Source of the DNA: Brienomyrus brachyistius
Lineage: Eukaryota > Chordata > Actinopteri > Osteoglossiformes > Mormyridae
Length of the DNA stretch: 64,000 nt
Direction of reading: 5' to 3'
Assembly (NCBI RefSeq): GCF_023856365.1
Contig: NC_064538.1
Span: forward strand, 4,295,832 to 4,359,831
Below are positions 46,048 through 56,652 of the stretch, piece after piece. Numbering within the stretch: position 1 is the first letter of the stretch; the number at the start of each line of letters is the position of its first letter. The position numbers and the translations under genes were made by a program. The notes below the pieces were generated by a model. It made no database searches. It was not told the origin of the DNA and worked only from the letters and a program-made list of their open reading frames with translations.

Positions 46048-47107
46048 CGCCGGGACGGAAACGCGACCTTCAGCCCCCCAAGGTCGCGCTTCTTAACCTC
46101 GGTATTTAAAATCCAATAACACTTTATGAATGTTTTAGTTAGGAGTCATTAATGCAGGCGAGCGTCTGCTTCCAGGGGAACACCATCAACCTGCATCCTG
46201 AGAACCCCCCCACCTCACTCCAAGGGCTGGGACACCCCAGGGAAGATGTGATAACACCAAACCCGAAACCTCAGGCTCCCTCAGCTTAGACTCACAGATT
46301 TTACAAAGATTGTGCCACTCTCGTAAAACGTGTTTATTTTCCCGCCCGCCCCCCCAACAAACAATATGTGTTTTCACAGGTTTTTCCCCCTGGCCTTTGA
46401 CTCACCAACGTTTCATTTAGTTTGGCTGTAAAATCAAACAACATCAATTAGCCACCAACCAATGGTTGTCGGCTTGGTATTCACGCTCATCGGACTCGAA
46501 GACGCAAATCCTTTAAAAACAAATTTCACATCAAGGTGAGTCTGTAGGAATGTGTCTGAAAAGCTCGTTGTCTTTTCGCTGCCTTCAGAGAGCAGGACGA
46601 TGCATCGCTATGGTAACACAGATCTTGGGTTGATTACCTGGAATTTGGTCGCGTGCGTTTCCGCGTTCCTGTTTCTGCGTCTCCATCCACACCTTCCCTC
46701 ACACACGGGACTTAGCAGGACGTCAAACAGGGAGCCTAGGGGAACAACGGCGCCCTCTGGGCGTGAGAGGGGAGTGGGGCCAACCTGGAACACAACAGGG
46801 ATTATGATGGTCATGGAAGCAACAGTAATGGAGTGTCTGCAAATATGACTGCAAAACGAGCAATTTTACTTCAGCGAAAGTACGGGGGAAAAAAACAATT
46901 TGCTCATTAACTCCTGACCTTCCCAGGATGACCTGTGGAGGTGAGGCCACGCCAGCCAGGATGGTGAGTGGCTGTGCGGCGTCAGGTCCGTCGTGACGCA
47001 ATGAAAACTCTGTTACTCTTCAACAAAGAGCCATCCATCACCGGGCTCCTCTAATCAGCATGTTTGTCACTGGAACTAAACAGCAGTGTGAACCACGCCG
47101 GCACGCT

Positions 47108-47186
47108 ATTGGCTGTGACAGCCAGAAATAAATCTGCCTCTAGCCAATCGGCTGAGGGCAGCGGAGCGTGACAGGGAGGGTGACAG
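47108..47186. promoter_or_regulatory. CCAAT / TGACAG cluster
   Basis: An inverted CCAAT box (ATTGG 47108-47112), a direct CCAAT (47144-47148) and three TGACAG cores (47116-47121, 47169-47174, 47181-47186) lie within 80 bases. NF-Y binds CCAAT; MEIS/PREP/TGIF proteins bind TGACAG. The AATAAATCTG between them may also be a homeodomain site. This may be an enhancer or a TATA-less promoter. No exon follows clearly. Confidence 0.35.
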
Positions 47187-47399
47187 CCGCTTGAGGTCTC
47201 AATGAGCGGGAGATTAGGGCAGCCAGCTCCTGCTCGGAGGAGAGGGAAGCATCTGGCTGCTTGCAGCTCGCAGCGTCGCGGCTACGCTAACAGGAACACG
47301 GCACTGTGACGGGAGACCCATTTGTACCTTTAAAGGAAACCCGGCCCTTTTCTGTCAGAGAACAGATACATGTCACATGTCCTCTTTCTCTTTATAACA

Positions 47400-47418
47400 C
47401 CCCCCCCCCCCCCCCCCC
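47400..47418 (+). repeat. Poly-C tract (C19)
   Basis: Uninterrupted C run. Confidence 0.9.
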
Positions 47419-48394
47419 GGATCTCTCACGCCTGGACAGGAGCCTCTGGTGTGCTCAGGGTATTAAATTACTGTAAAATAACCAAAATCAAGGTCACCTT
47501 AACCACAACACCATCAGTGTTAACTACCCAGTATCTGTAGGTAGTTAAATTTATTTCTGCGGGGCAAGAAATCGGGTGAAGCTTTCAGAGAGGATTCGGC
47601 CGCTAGCCAGTGAGCGTCACACTACACAAGAAAAAGCGCTTAAATAAATTTAAAGAATAAGGTCATTTTTTTATTACTTTTATACGGGACATGGAGAATT
47701 TCCCCTAAAAATAAAACGCGGCGTGTTAATGTTTGCGGGAGGGCGTGGTGAGGGCTGCGGATATCCGTCTGGGACATCCGTTATGTTTGTTTGTGTTTCC
47801 CGCAGCCCGCCTTCGTCTCCCGCGGCGGGAAGCAGTAGCACGGAGCCGGAGCTCCGCCCACTGGGTCGCGGTTTTCCCAAACCAGGTGCGGCAGTTATAG
47901 GCCAGGTGGGCTCTCCATGTTCTGCCGATCCACGGTTCTCTCTGTCTTACTCACTGCAGAAAGACACATGGTAAAGTAATGGTAGCGGCCCCCTCTGGAT
48001 CGCAGCCTCCTTCACCATTACTCTGGGAGTCCGGTGGCCCACACCCCCTTTAAGATGACGGCCCGACCTCCTACCCGCGCTGGCAGGGTCTGGCTCTGGT
48101 CCTGGATCTGTCCCAACAGCCTCACGGCCCTTTTATGGCTGAGAATCGCGGCACCGCCTGCCCCCTCGCAGGGTCTGCCAAACCCTACGATTCCTTCCTT
48201 ACTCTTCAGGAACCAACGGGGGATGTTTCCGAGGGAAACGATGTACAGCAAAAGAATCACAGGCGAAAGAAACAGCTGAATCTCAGCCGAGTGTAAAGCT
48301 ACTCACAGATGACTTGCATTAATTTCCCAGTGTTGCGTAGAGTACCTCTTGTTTGTTCGACGTAGAATGTTACGTTATGTTTAGTAGGAAATAT

Positions 48395-48575
48395 TGGTAG
48401 CAGTGTTCCCTCTGATGATCACCTCTTAATTTATTGATCATTGTACAGGCCTCTTTGCAGTGTAATGTTTGTTCTGTCATGAATGATGCATCATGTGTTC
48501 AGGAGGAGCACAATTTCATTCACTGTGTATTGTCCATGGCTGTGATGGCAATAAAGCTTTACTTAACTTGAATCT
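48395..48575 (+). mobile_element. Non-LTR retrotransposon 3' end fragment
   Basis: The end reads CACAATTTCATTCACTGTGT, then GTATTGTCC, GATGGCAATAAAG and CTTTACTTAACTTGAA. Fish LINE tails often read 'caatttcgttg...tgtattgt...atgacaataaagttt'. Only the 3' untranslated end is present and no reverse transcriptase frame is upstream, as expected of a 5'-truncated copy. Confidence 0.55.
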
Positions 48576-49615
48576 TTAAAGACAATGATAAAATGGATCC
48601 CTAAAGAACGCTAAACCAAAGGCTGTTTTCGGTGAATTCTTTCCGCATGCTTTGTAACGACTTTTTGCTTTCTGCTATCAGTGGACCGATTAAAGTATCT
48701 GGTTAGAAAACCTCGATCTTCTCCAAAGGCTTCCGTGTCATTAGATGTGGTTAAAAACACTGGGGCCAGACGTTCATCTCTGCGGCTTCTATTCAGGACT
48801 CATTCACAGAACGTCTGCTGGGACTTCCGCGAGGTGGACTTCGCCAGAACCACGAGGCGACAGCCACAATCGCTCATCATTTCCATCCAACGCACCCCCC
48901 AAATTTGTTATCTCAAGCGTACTAAAGTGCACTAAAGACCAATGCATTCTATGTCCCCTAGCAAAACAAACACTAACTCTTCTCAACAGTCTATCACCCC
49001 AATATCTCCTTTATCAGAAGATGCCGATTCGGACGCCGTAATCACCAGCCACAAACCTGCATCGTTTCCCCTTCAGTCCGGAACTGAAAATACAATCTGA
49101 ATATTCTGCATAGTGCAGTCGCACAAGGAAAATGATTTTCAAACCACCGCAGGCTTAGTTATGAAACATACCACCATCAGTATCTGAGGAGACATTCAGC
49201 AAGTCTTTTGCCTTTTTTTAGGATAAATAATCGTGAAGGTGAAGCCTGAGCGTGCATGTGGACGCGTGCTTCATAATCACCTCAAACGTCAAGGCTGGTG
49301 CCTGGACTGTTAGCCTGGGGGGTAAATAAGCTGCCTCTGGGGCTGTCATTCAAATGAACAAAATCACATTATATTTATGTAACATTCACATTCTTGACAA
49401 AAAAAAACAACGGAGCATAATTATTCCCTGTCTAACATGTCAGATGTTACATTAGATGGGCTGGAATGACATAAGTACCACTGAATCACTGAGGCCTGTG
49501 TTGCCATGTCGACAGCCCTGGGGGGGGTGGAGGTCAGGGCCTGGTATAACAGGAACTGCAGACCAGGCCTGAGGCCCAGTGTGAAGTCGGCCATCTTGGC
49601 CTGACGCGTAACGCG

Positions 49616-49643
49616 CCCCCCCCCCCCCCCCCCCCCCCCCCCC
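49616..49643 (+). repeat. Poly-C tract (C28)
   Basis: The longest homopolymer in the window. Confidence 0.9.
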
Positions 49644-49913
49644 GGAGCGGCTCTCAAACCTGCGCCAGCGCCATGTCGTAAAACGTACACCAGTACCCTT
49701 ATCTCCAGCCCCTCCGCTATTCTCAGATAATGGTTTAATAAGAAGTATGTTTTTTATTTAAAAAACTGGTAGTAACCCCCAGATCGCATTTCTCACTCCG
49801 AACTGAAAAATACGTACGCTCATTTCTACAATGTAAAACGACACTATATCAAATCAAGCATTTCCATATGTTGGCTGCTGCCGCCTGGGCATGTGAGCGA
49901 CGGACAGCAGCGT

Positions 49914-49935
49914 GGGGGGGGGGGGGGGGGGGGGG
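49914..49935 (+). repeat. Poly-G tract (G22)
   Basis: Uninterrupted G run about 270 bases from the C28 tract, so the two are complementary in sequence. Confidence 0.9.
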
Positions 49936-50662
49936 CGGATGGTTGGAAGGCAGCGTGGGCAGATGCGGTGGGCTGCGCTGCCACCTACAGGTGGGAGAGG
50001 AAAAGGCAAGTATGTCGGATGCCAAGATCGCGGGGGCCGGCATACGTTTACAAATTTACATCTGCCACAGGGAGCAAGGAGAGGGGAACAGCACATATTT
50101 GGGAATATCCCATGCTTTTCAGGAATAAAGACAAACGCTGTAGTCTCAGGGGGCAAAGGGGAATGGAACTTTATAATGCAGAGCTTAATTTTTTCAGAAG
50201 TGGGCATGGGGTCAACACGGAGAAGTCATGCTTCATAATGAAGAGCGCGTGTGCGGAGCACTGGGATCGTGCCGGAACAGCAGGAATGGACAGCACAGCA
50301 GAGGTACCATGGCCGCGTGTCCCAGGACAGGGAAGCCTGCAGGAAGCTCCGCAGAAGTCTCACCTAAGACATGTCAGAGGTAAACGCAGACGGAGAGGAA
50401 TTCCACAGAGTGGGGGACTGGGTGGCGTAGAGGGGCACAGGCCATCAAGTGTCTTTTGTATGTTTTTTGGGGGGTTGGAGGTTGGGGGAAACCTTCTGTA
50501 TAGGGGCTGGCATATGCTCCAAGTCAGGAAGTGCAGGGGACGTCTCGGCCTGCTCCGCCGGTGCTCGCGGTAACCCAACACCAGTGACACAGTCAATCCA
50601 TGTCATACCACGCCTCCCCCACTCCTGTACGCACCAGCAGTTTATTTTTCAGTGAGTAATTT

Positions 50663-51162
50663 NNNNNNNNNNNNNNNNNNNNNNNNNNNNNNNNNNNNNN
50701 NNNNNNNNNNNNNNNNNNNNNNNNNNNNNNNNNNNNNNNNNNNNNNNNNNNNNNNNNNNNNNNNNNNNNNNNNNNNNNNNNNNNNNNNNNNNNNNNNNNN
50801 NNNNNNNNNNNNNNNNNNNNNNNNNNNNNNNNNNNNNNNNNNNNNNNNNNNNNNNNNNNNNNNNNNNNNNNNNNNNNNNNNNNNNNNNNNNNNNNNNNNN
50901 NNNNNNNNNNNNNNNNNNNNNNNNNNNNNNNNNNNNNNNNNNNNNNNNNNNNNNNNNNNNNNNNNNNNNNNNNNNNNNNNNNNNNNNNNNNNNNNNNNNN
51001 NNNNNNNNNNNNNNNNNNNNNNNNNNNNNNNNNNNNNNNNNNNNNNNNNNNNNNNNNNNNNNNNNNNNNNNNNNNNNNNNNNNNNNNNNNNNNNNNNNNN
51101 NNNNNNNNNNNNNNNNNNNNNNNNNNNNNNNNNNNNNNNNNNNNNNNNNNNNNNNNNNNNNN
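50663..51162. other. Assembly gap (500 N)
   Basis: Exactly 500 N, a conventional filler length, so the real distance is unknown. The right flank is C-rich with CAC repeats, a likely cause of the break. Frames of 206-242 codons across it are not real. Confidence 0.98.
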
Positions 51163-51170
51163 GACTCCAG

Positions 51171-51203
51171 CACCCCCCCCCCCCACCACCACCACCACCA
51201 CCC
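51171..51203 (+). repeat. Poly-C followed by (CAC)n
   Basis: C12-13 then about six CAC units, directly at the right edge of the gap. Confidence 0.85.
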
Positions 51204-52482
51204 TATGACCAGGACAACTGTTTGGAGGATAGATATGCAAATAAAATAAAGGTGCACCAGGGTCACCTTTAAAATACACCTCAAAGGTCATAAAATTCAA
51301 ACAGCCTGTTACTGCCCACAACCAAGATCTAAATATATTTAGAGTTCTTGCGCGTCCATTCCTGTCCTTTTCACCGATAGGTAGTCAGTCTTGTTTTATG
51401 TTTCTTTAAAATTGTGTTTCTCCTGTCTGTTCTTCGTCTGTGTTTATTGTAACGGCGGAGATACACATTGGTAATAAGGAGGTGGAAACAGTCATCTATA
51501 ACCATCCACAATAAAATTAATGCAGAAATTTCATTAAGAGATGACTAATAAGCATCATTATATGATAATTAAAGGCCAAAATGGGCCATAAACCTCTAAA
51601 TTACACCCAATTTTACCCACATTCCCTGTTTGATGTGTCTTTTGAGACATAAGTAACAATAACATTGGTTTCAATGGATCTACATTATAATCTGCAGCAA
51701 TTTTCCGTTATTATTCTGAGATTCGCAATCATCCCTTCGTGTTATTCATGTAACTCAGGGCACACAGAGGTGTGATTATTTTTAACAGCGGCGCCGAGTC
51801 TGATTTTTTTGATTTTTACTTCTTCGTTGAAACTTTGACTTGTTCACTTTGCTGCGACTTTCCTTAATTTAAGGCAAAATTCTCGGACCGTGACCAACAG
51901 TAGACACTCCTAATATGAACAACCGGTCAACCAAGGTAATTGCCATTCCGGTGTGCTTTATACATATTTTAAAATGTGTCTGCAGTGTTCAGTCTCATAA
52001 TGCTTGTTTCAGAGACAGAGAGAATCATTCCACCATTCACTGCTCTACTAGGGAACTTGTCCTGGTGAGTGTTTAAAGTCCAATCGTAACTTATAAATAA
52101 AAGCATATGGATGTTGTTTCATTTAATGATTTTGTTAACTTTCTGATCTTTAATGATCAAGGCAGATATAAGGATCCTGGCTTCAGCATCCCGTGGTCAT
52201 CCTGAATCTTCCGCTTGACGTCGGTCTAGCAGCGGGGTCAACACTTACCCCAGTGATGCGTCCGGGTGCGATCCCCGCAGATACGCGTGACGTTCACACC
52301 TGCACTCCTCCGGCGGCTTGCAGACACAGTGATCTCTAAATCTGCATGCACTGGCATGGATTTTCTGTTTGAAATAGCCTATTAATCACGCAAGTCAGGC
52401 TTTGATTCATCCGATCTTGGAAACGCGGTGAGCAAGAGGAAAACCTGAAATGGGGACACGAAGAGGAGAAGAGAGGATGTAC
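51204..52482. other. AT-rich repeat-poor interval
   Basis: Contains GATAATTAAAGGCCAAAATGG, including a near-CArG string (51576-51585), and several AT cores at 51480-51720. It could include a conserved element. No gene or transposon is recognised. Confidence 0.4.
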
Positions 52483-52610
52483 TTGTGTGTGGCTCATCTG
52501 ATTAGGACGCTCTACCTGTATTTGCAAGATTGCTGGTTCAAATCCTAAGGTCACTAAAGTAATTTCACCATTAAGCTCCACCCCAAGGTTCATAACCCTC
52601 CAATCAAAAG
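52483..52610 (+). mobile_element. tRNA-derived SINE, plus strand
   Basis: The head GTGGCTCATCTGATTAGGA (A box region) is followed by GCTGGTTCAAATCC (B box) at the usual spacing of about 35 bases. The body ATTAAGCTCCACCCCAAGG and TTCATAACCCTCCAATC matches the fish SINE phrase 'cttgagcaaggcccttaaccctcaatt'. The 3' tail is missing. Confidence 0.7.
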
Positions 52611-55464
52611 AAGAGAGAGTGACGGAAGACAAAAGCACAGACAAAGAAAGAATACGGTAGAATATTAAGGAGTAACAGAGGGCTTGCAGAAAGTATTTGA
52701 CTCTGAGAGCTGAGATGTCACACAGTGTACGACGCCGAGCAGCACCTTTCCTTGCAGTGTGCTGTACTTCAGGGGAGCTGGGGGGGGGGGTCACATACTT
52801 TCAGGCACTGGCAGCGGCTCAGCATGGATGGGAGAGCCAGCAGAACCCACTGACGTTTTAGCATTAGAAGTCACATAAATAAAAGCGAGCGGCGTTGAGA
52901 AATGGATTCTGCCTTCCAGTGACACTGCAGAGTAACGGCATTGGGCGTAATGAACTATGGGGTCACCAAACTCGCGGAGATATTGTGTCCAGCTGCGTGG
53001 GATCGCAGATTGGTCTGTCAGTCAGCCTCTCTTCTGGGTTCTGGGGAGCTGCTCTTGGTATCCTGGTGGGGGGGGGGGGGTAAGGAAGGCCTGGAAACAG
53101 ATATGAGCAAGTGGAGCCTCCCGTAGGCTTTGGACTCTATCCTGATATTTTTTTTCAACCCACCCCCCCCCCCCACACCTCCCCAGCAATCCAGGACTTT
53201 GGAAAGCTGGGCAGATGGTCCCGTCATTTTAAGGGAGAGGAACCGGCCATTTGGACGGGGCGGCCTCTCCTCGGCGCTGACAGGGAAGCTGAGGCGACTC
53301 GGTGCCGCTCTGGATCGGCCGAGTCCACTCCTCCATTCGGTGTTCCGTATCCATGGCAACGTCTCACAACATTGCATCACAAATCCTAATGACATAACCT
53401 TTCCTTCCTGGACTGAGACCTCCAGTCATCCTTCCCAGTGCCGAGCAGACGCCCGCGACTCCCTCATCCGCCACTGCACTCCCATTGACACTGGCTGGTG
53501 TCAGCCATCTGGCGTTCTGGGACCATCATCTTCCGCAGTGCCATTTCAAAATTTTACCTCACCTATATTTTAGTCTCTGGGTTCCTGAGTGTGTCATTTT
53601 CTGTAGCTCTGCGATGCCCCCCCCCCCCCCCCCCCACCACTGCTTTCTTAATTTCCAGCTCGGTCTGTATTTTCCATTACACATCTGTGCAGGACTCGAA
53701 GCAAAGCCTTAGCTCTGTCCAAGAGTTTGCAGCTCCCCAATGATCCTGCCGTTGGCTTAAAATCTCCTATTTATCCGTCTAAAACGGAATAAAATGGCAC
53801 AAAAAGAAAAAAAAAAATAAGTCAGAAGCTGCTTTGTGCTCGGCGCAGGTTTTCATGCGGGATGCTGGCCGCGAGTTTTCTTCGTGATCACGTTGCATAT
53901 TCAGATGCCTGTTGCCGGTGCGTCGTGCAGCAGTGCTCCACTTAAAACAAGACAGCGTTGACATCCACCCCGGTGAAGCTCAGAAAGGTTTTCGCTCCTG
54001 AATAAAATTTGACATCACCGCCACACTTCTGGTCGACGGGCCACCATGGCTGATTTCTGTGTACGTTCCAACGGGGAGCTGAGGATCTTATCGAGGTCTG
54101 TGTTGGTCTTACTGCAGCTCGGTCCACTTTCAGATGGGGCAGCGAATTCTTGTCCCCCTTGCAAATCACAGAAACCAACATAACAATCCAAAGTGTTTTC
54201 TGAATTAGAAGTAAGACGTCAACAAATGTACATTAACAGGCTTAGCTGATGATTTTATTGAAACATTTTTGTACATATGACAGTACAGGGGCGGTCACCA
54301 TGGAGATATTAATCCATAGTGATAGCCTATGATAACACTAAGAGTTGCAATGGATTATCGTCTTTTCTCAAATGCTTTATATATACCGTGTCCTCCTCGA
54401 TTTTTTCCATTTAAGTAAAATCTAAATGCTTTTTCCCCTTCATAGCAAACAGGATGCAAACAGGGATGCCAAACTTTCTCTGTACGTTCGTACATGTAGT
54501 TTTTTATTTCTTGCACTGGGGGAACAGGTGGTAATGCTACAAAAAAAAACTAAATGGGTAAGTATATGAGAACCTTCTTGATAAAAGTCAGGTACCTTTA
54601 AAAATAATGTGAAAGCATCAATTTGTAACTATGTTCAATGAATTAGGACTGATACAAGCACACTCTGCTCCTTCATAGAGGAGCATAAGGGTAGATTTGT
54701 TTTTCAATGCAAAAATGCCAACCTCTACATCACCATGGGAACAACTCGCCTTGGAAAAAAATAAAGGCAGCTATTTTTGAAGCTGCAATACTCAAAAATG
54801 TCCGTCTCCCCGCAAAGTAAACAAACACATGGACTAGCATGTAAAAAAATCACGCAAACAATGAAGCTGAATGAGCACTCGCACAAAAAGATTCGCCATG
54901 AATGTCGTCACTCCCAATCGCCTGTTAATAACCGGGTCACCCCGTCACACTTCGCAAGTGACACGTCGCCTGGGTTTTTAACAAGCAAGGCATTCCAAGA
55001 AAGAGAGAAAAAATTACATTACTCGTCGTAAAGTAAAACCGATTGGTCAGACCTGGACTTAAATGAATAAATCCGACGCTGACTCCAGGATTACCTCAGT
55101 TATACAGAGGGTAAGTATTTATGGAAGATGGCTGTATGGAAATCAGACATGGTCTTCAGAGATGGCAATGTGCACACATAGCCCTGTGAGATCTCTCTGG
55201 ACACTTACATGTGACTCCATCTCTCCCAGCAGTCATAACTGGCGCTGCCCTGTTATTGTCCTTTAGCGAAACTTTGCTGACCTGATACCTCATCATCTGT
55301 CACATGGTTTCTTTTGGCAGGAAGGAAAAAACTTACAACATTATCCTCGCCCGGCCTCAATGGAGATGAATAATACCACAACTGTGGCAGGTTTTGAGGT
55401 TCATTTGTTTAGTTGTCCGGTCAGATCCTCCCTCATGTCCTGCCTGGAGATTCAGGCTCACTGT
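52611..55464. other. Non-coding interval
   Basis: Holds G11 (52780), G13 (53068-53080), C13 (53162-53174), C19 (53617-53635) and AT-rich sequence from 54180. Overlapping frames at 53018-53743 are shadows of the homopolymer runs. No gene is recognised. Confidence 0.45.
53617..53635 (+). repeat. Poly-C tract (C19)
   Basis: Uninterrupted C run. Confidence 0.9.
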
Positions 55465-55565
55465 GACCCTGTATCACAAAGCTGGATGTCTTGCTTAGCC
55501 GGATAAGTTGTTGGATTTAAGGTACCCCAGTTTAAATGGACTTCATCTTCGTTCACTTAACCCAG

Positions 55566-55664
55566 ACCAGGGTTGCCGCCTGCCCCGGTTTTCCCAGGGT
55601 TGTTCTCATTTTTCAGCAGTATCCTTTCCCGGGACACGAATTGCCCCGTTTTTTTTTTTTTTTT
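55566..55664 (+). mobile_element. Possible hAT terminal fragment with T16
   Basis: CCAGGGTTGCCGCCTGCCCC and CCCGGGACACGAATTGCCCCG recall hAT ends of the 'CAGGGTTGCCA...cccgggac' type. A T16 run follows (55649-55664). No matching right end was found. Confidence 0.3.
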
Positions 55665-55811
55665 GTGAAAATGTATATCTAATTTAAAATTTTGTAGTTT
55701 CAAATAAAACCTCACTTTCCTTTCGCCGCTATTCTTGTTTCTTCTTTCACCGAATGGATAAGGCACAACCAAGGAGACTTGGGGGGATTCCGGCATTGCG
55801 GAATCCAAGTT

Positions 55812-55953
55812 TTACTAGTAAGAATATAAAATCAAGATATCCACAATTCAGTTCTTACTAGTAAGAACTAGTACTGTGGGAATCTGTAATTACATTTTGA
55901 CTAGTAAGAATTCCAGGTCCACATATCCATAATTGAGTTTTTTACTAGTAAAA
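55812..55953. repeat. 43-44-bp array of ACTAGT-centred palindromes
   Basis: ACTAGT occurs at 55814, 55857, 55900 and 55944, that is with periods of 43, 43 and 44 bases. The second copy is the perfect palindrome GTTCTTACTAGTAAGAAC (55851-55868) and the fourth is TTTTACTAGTAAAA (55940-55953). An extra ACTAGT lies at 55867. Between them, text such as ATATCCACAATT recurs. Confidence 0.8.
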
Positions 55954-56063
55954 TATTCACAATTACATTGTAGAGATCTGAAATTACACAAATCCAAATT
56001 GTGGAGATATGTGATAAAATTCTTGATATGTCAATTGTGGATATGTGGACCTGGAATTCTTAC
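55904..56063. repeat. 33-bp inverted repeat pair
   Basis: The 33 bases at 55904-55936 (starting GTAAGAATTCCAGGTCCACA) match the reverse complement of 56031-56063 with one mismatch. The spacer is about 94 bases. The right arm ends where the next dispersed repeat begins. Confidence 0.85.
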
Positions 56064-56405
56064 CATCCATCCATCCATCTTCCAAACCACTTATCCTACT
56101 AGGTCGCCGGGGGTCCGGAGCCTATCCCGGAAGCAATGGGCATGAGGCAGGGAACAACCCAGGATGGGGGGGCCAGCCCATCGCAGGGCACACTGACACA
56201 TGCACTCCTATGGGCAATGTAGTAACTCCAATTAGCCTCAGCATGTTTTTGGACTGTGGGGGGAAACTGGAGAACCTGGAGGAAACCCCACGACGACATG
56301 GGGGAGAACATGCAAACTCCGCACACATGTGATCCAGGCGGAGACTCGAACCCGGGTCACAGAGGTATGAGGCAACAGTGCTAAGCACTGCACCACCATG
56401 CCGCC
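56063..56405 (-). repeat. Dispersed fish repeat, near full length
   Basis: Begins (CATC)n then CTTCCAAACCACTTATCC, passes through GGAGCCTATCCCGGAAGCAA, CCAGCCCATCGCAGGGCACA, GGGGGAAACTGGAGAACCTG, AACATGCAAACTCCGCACAC and CTCGAACCCGGGTCACAGAG, and ends GCACCACCATGCCGCC. This is a very common dispersed repeat in fish genomes. It is the best reference copy here for the fragments at 20460, 36335, 59205, 59325 and 62105. Confidence 0.8.
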
Positions 56406-56652
56406 CAGCCTTAAACCAAAAGAAAATTTAGCTTGCCGTACATGTCTGTCTCAGGACAAATATCAGTAAGAGCGGCAATACAGATTCATACCTCTATTAA
56501 CACAATACATTTGCAAAAAATGGTTATTCGCCTCCCACCCAAAATAATCAGAGTATACCGGTTTTTCACGAATCAAAGGTGGCAACGCCAACCACCTCAA
56601 ATCCAACAAGTTATCCAGCCAAGCAAGAAACCCTGCTTCATGAAACAGGGTC

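Larger units (their letters stand above)
44166..48394. other. GC-richer non-coding interval
   Basis: Contains a repeat-poor stretch at 44220-44360, C17 (45142-45158), a GC-rich patch with (GGCG)n around 45700, a G-rich run (46015-46047), a CCAAT/TGACAG cluster (47108-47186) and C19 (47400-47418). Frames up to 172 codons at 45084-45784 arise from C/G runs and CpG-rich sequence and have no domains. Confidence 0.4.
48576..50662. other. Non-coding interval with the longest C and G runs
   Basis: Ordinary sequence up to 49600, then C28 (49616-49643) and G22 (49914-49935). The 226-codon plus frame from 49893 starts in the G run and has no domain features. No gene is recognised before the gap. Confidence 0.45.
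55465..56652. mobile_element. DNA-transposon-like element with long TIRs, nested inserts
   Basis: The left arm (55465-55522) begins GACCCTGTATCACAAAGC and runs through TCTTGCTTAGCCGGATAAG and TTGTTGGATTTAAGGT. The reverse complement of the right arm (56594-56652) reads GACCCTGTTTCATGAAGC, TCTTGCTTGGCTGGATAAC, TTGTTGGATTTGAGGT. The two agree at most of about 58 positions. The 1188-bp interval has no transposase frame and encloses a possible hAT fragment, a palindrome array and a dispersed repeat copy. No clear target duplication was found. It is best read as a non-autonomous element that became a landing pad, or as two old inverted copies. Confidence 0.7.

Noticed and set aside
49893..50573. 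226-codon plus frame
   Set aside because: It begins in the G22 tract, is glycine/arginine-rich at the start, and has no recognisable domain or splice context.
50593..51321. 206-242-codon frames across the N run
   Set aside because: They are open only because N has no stop codons.
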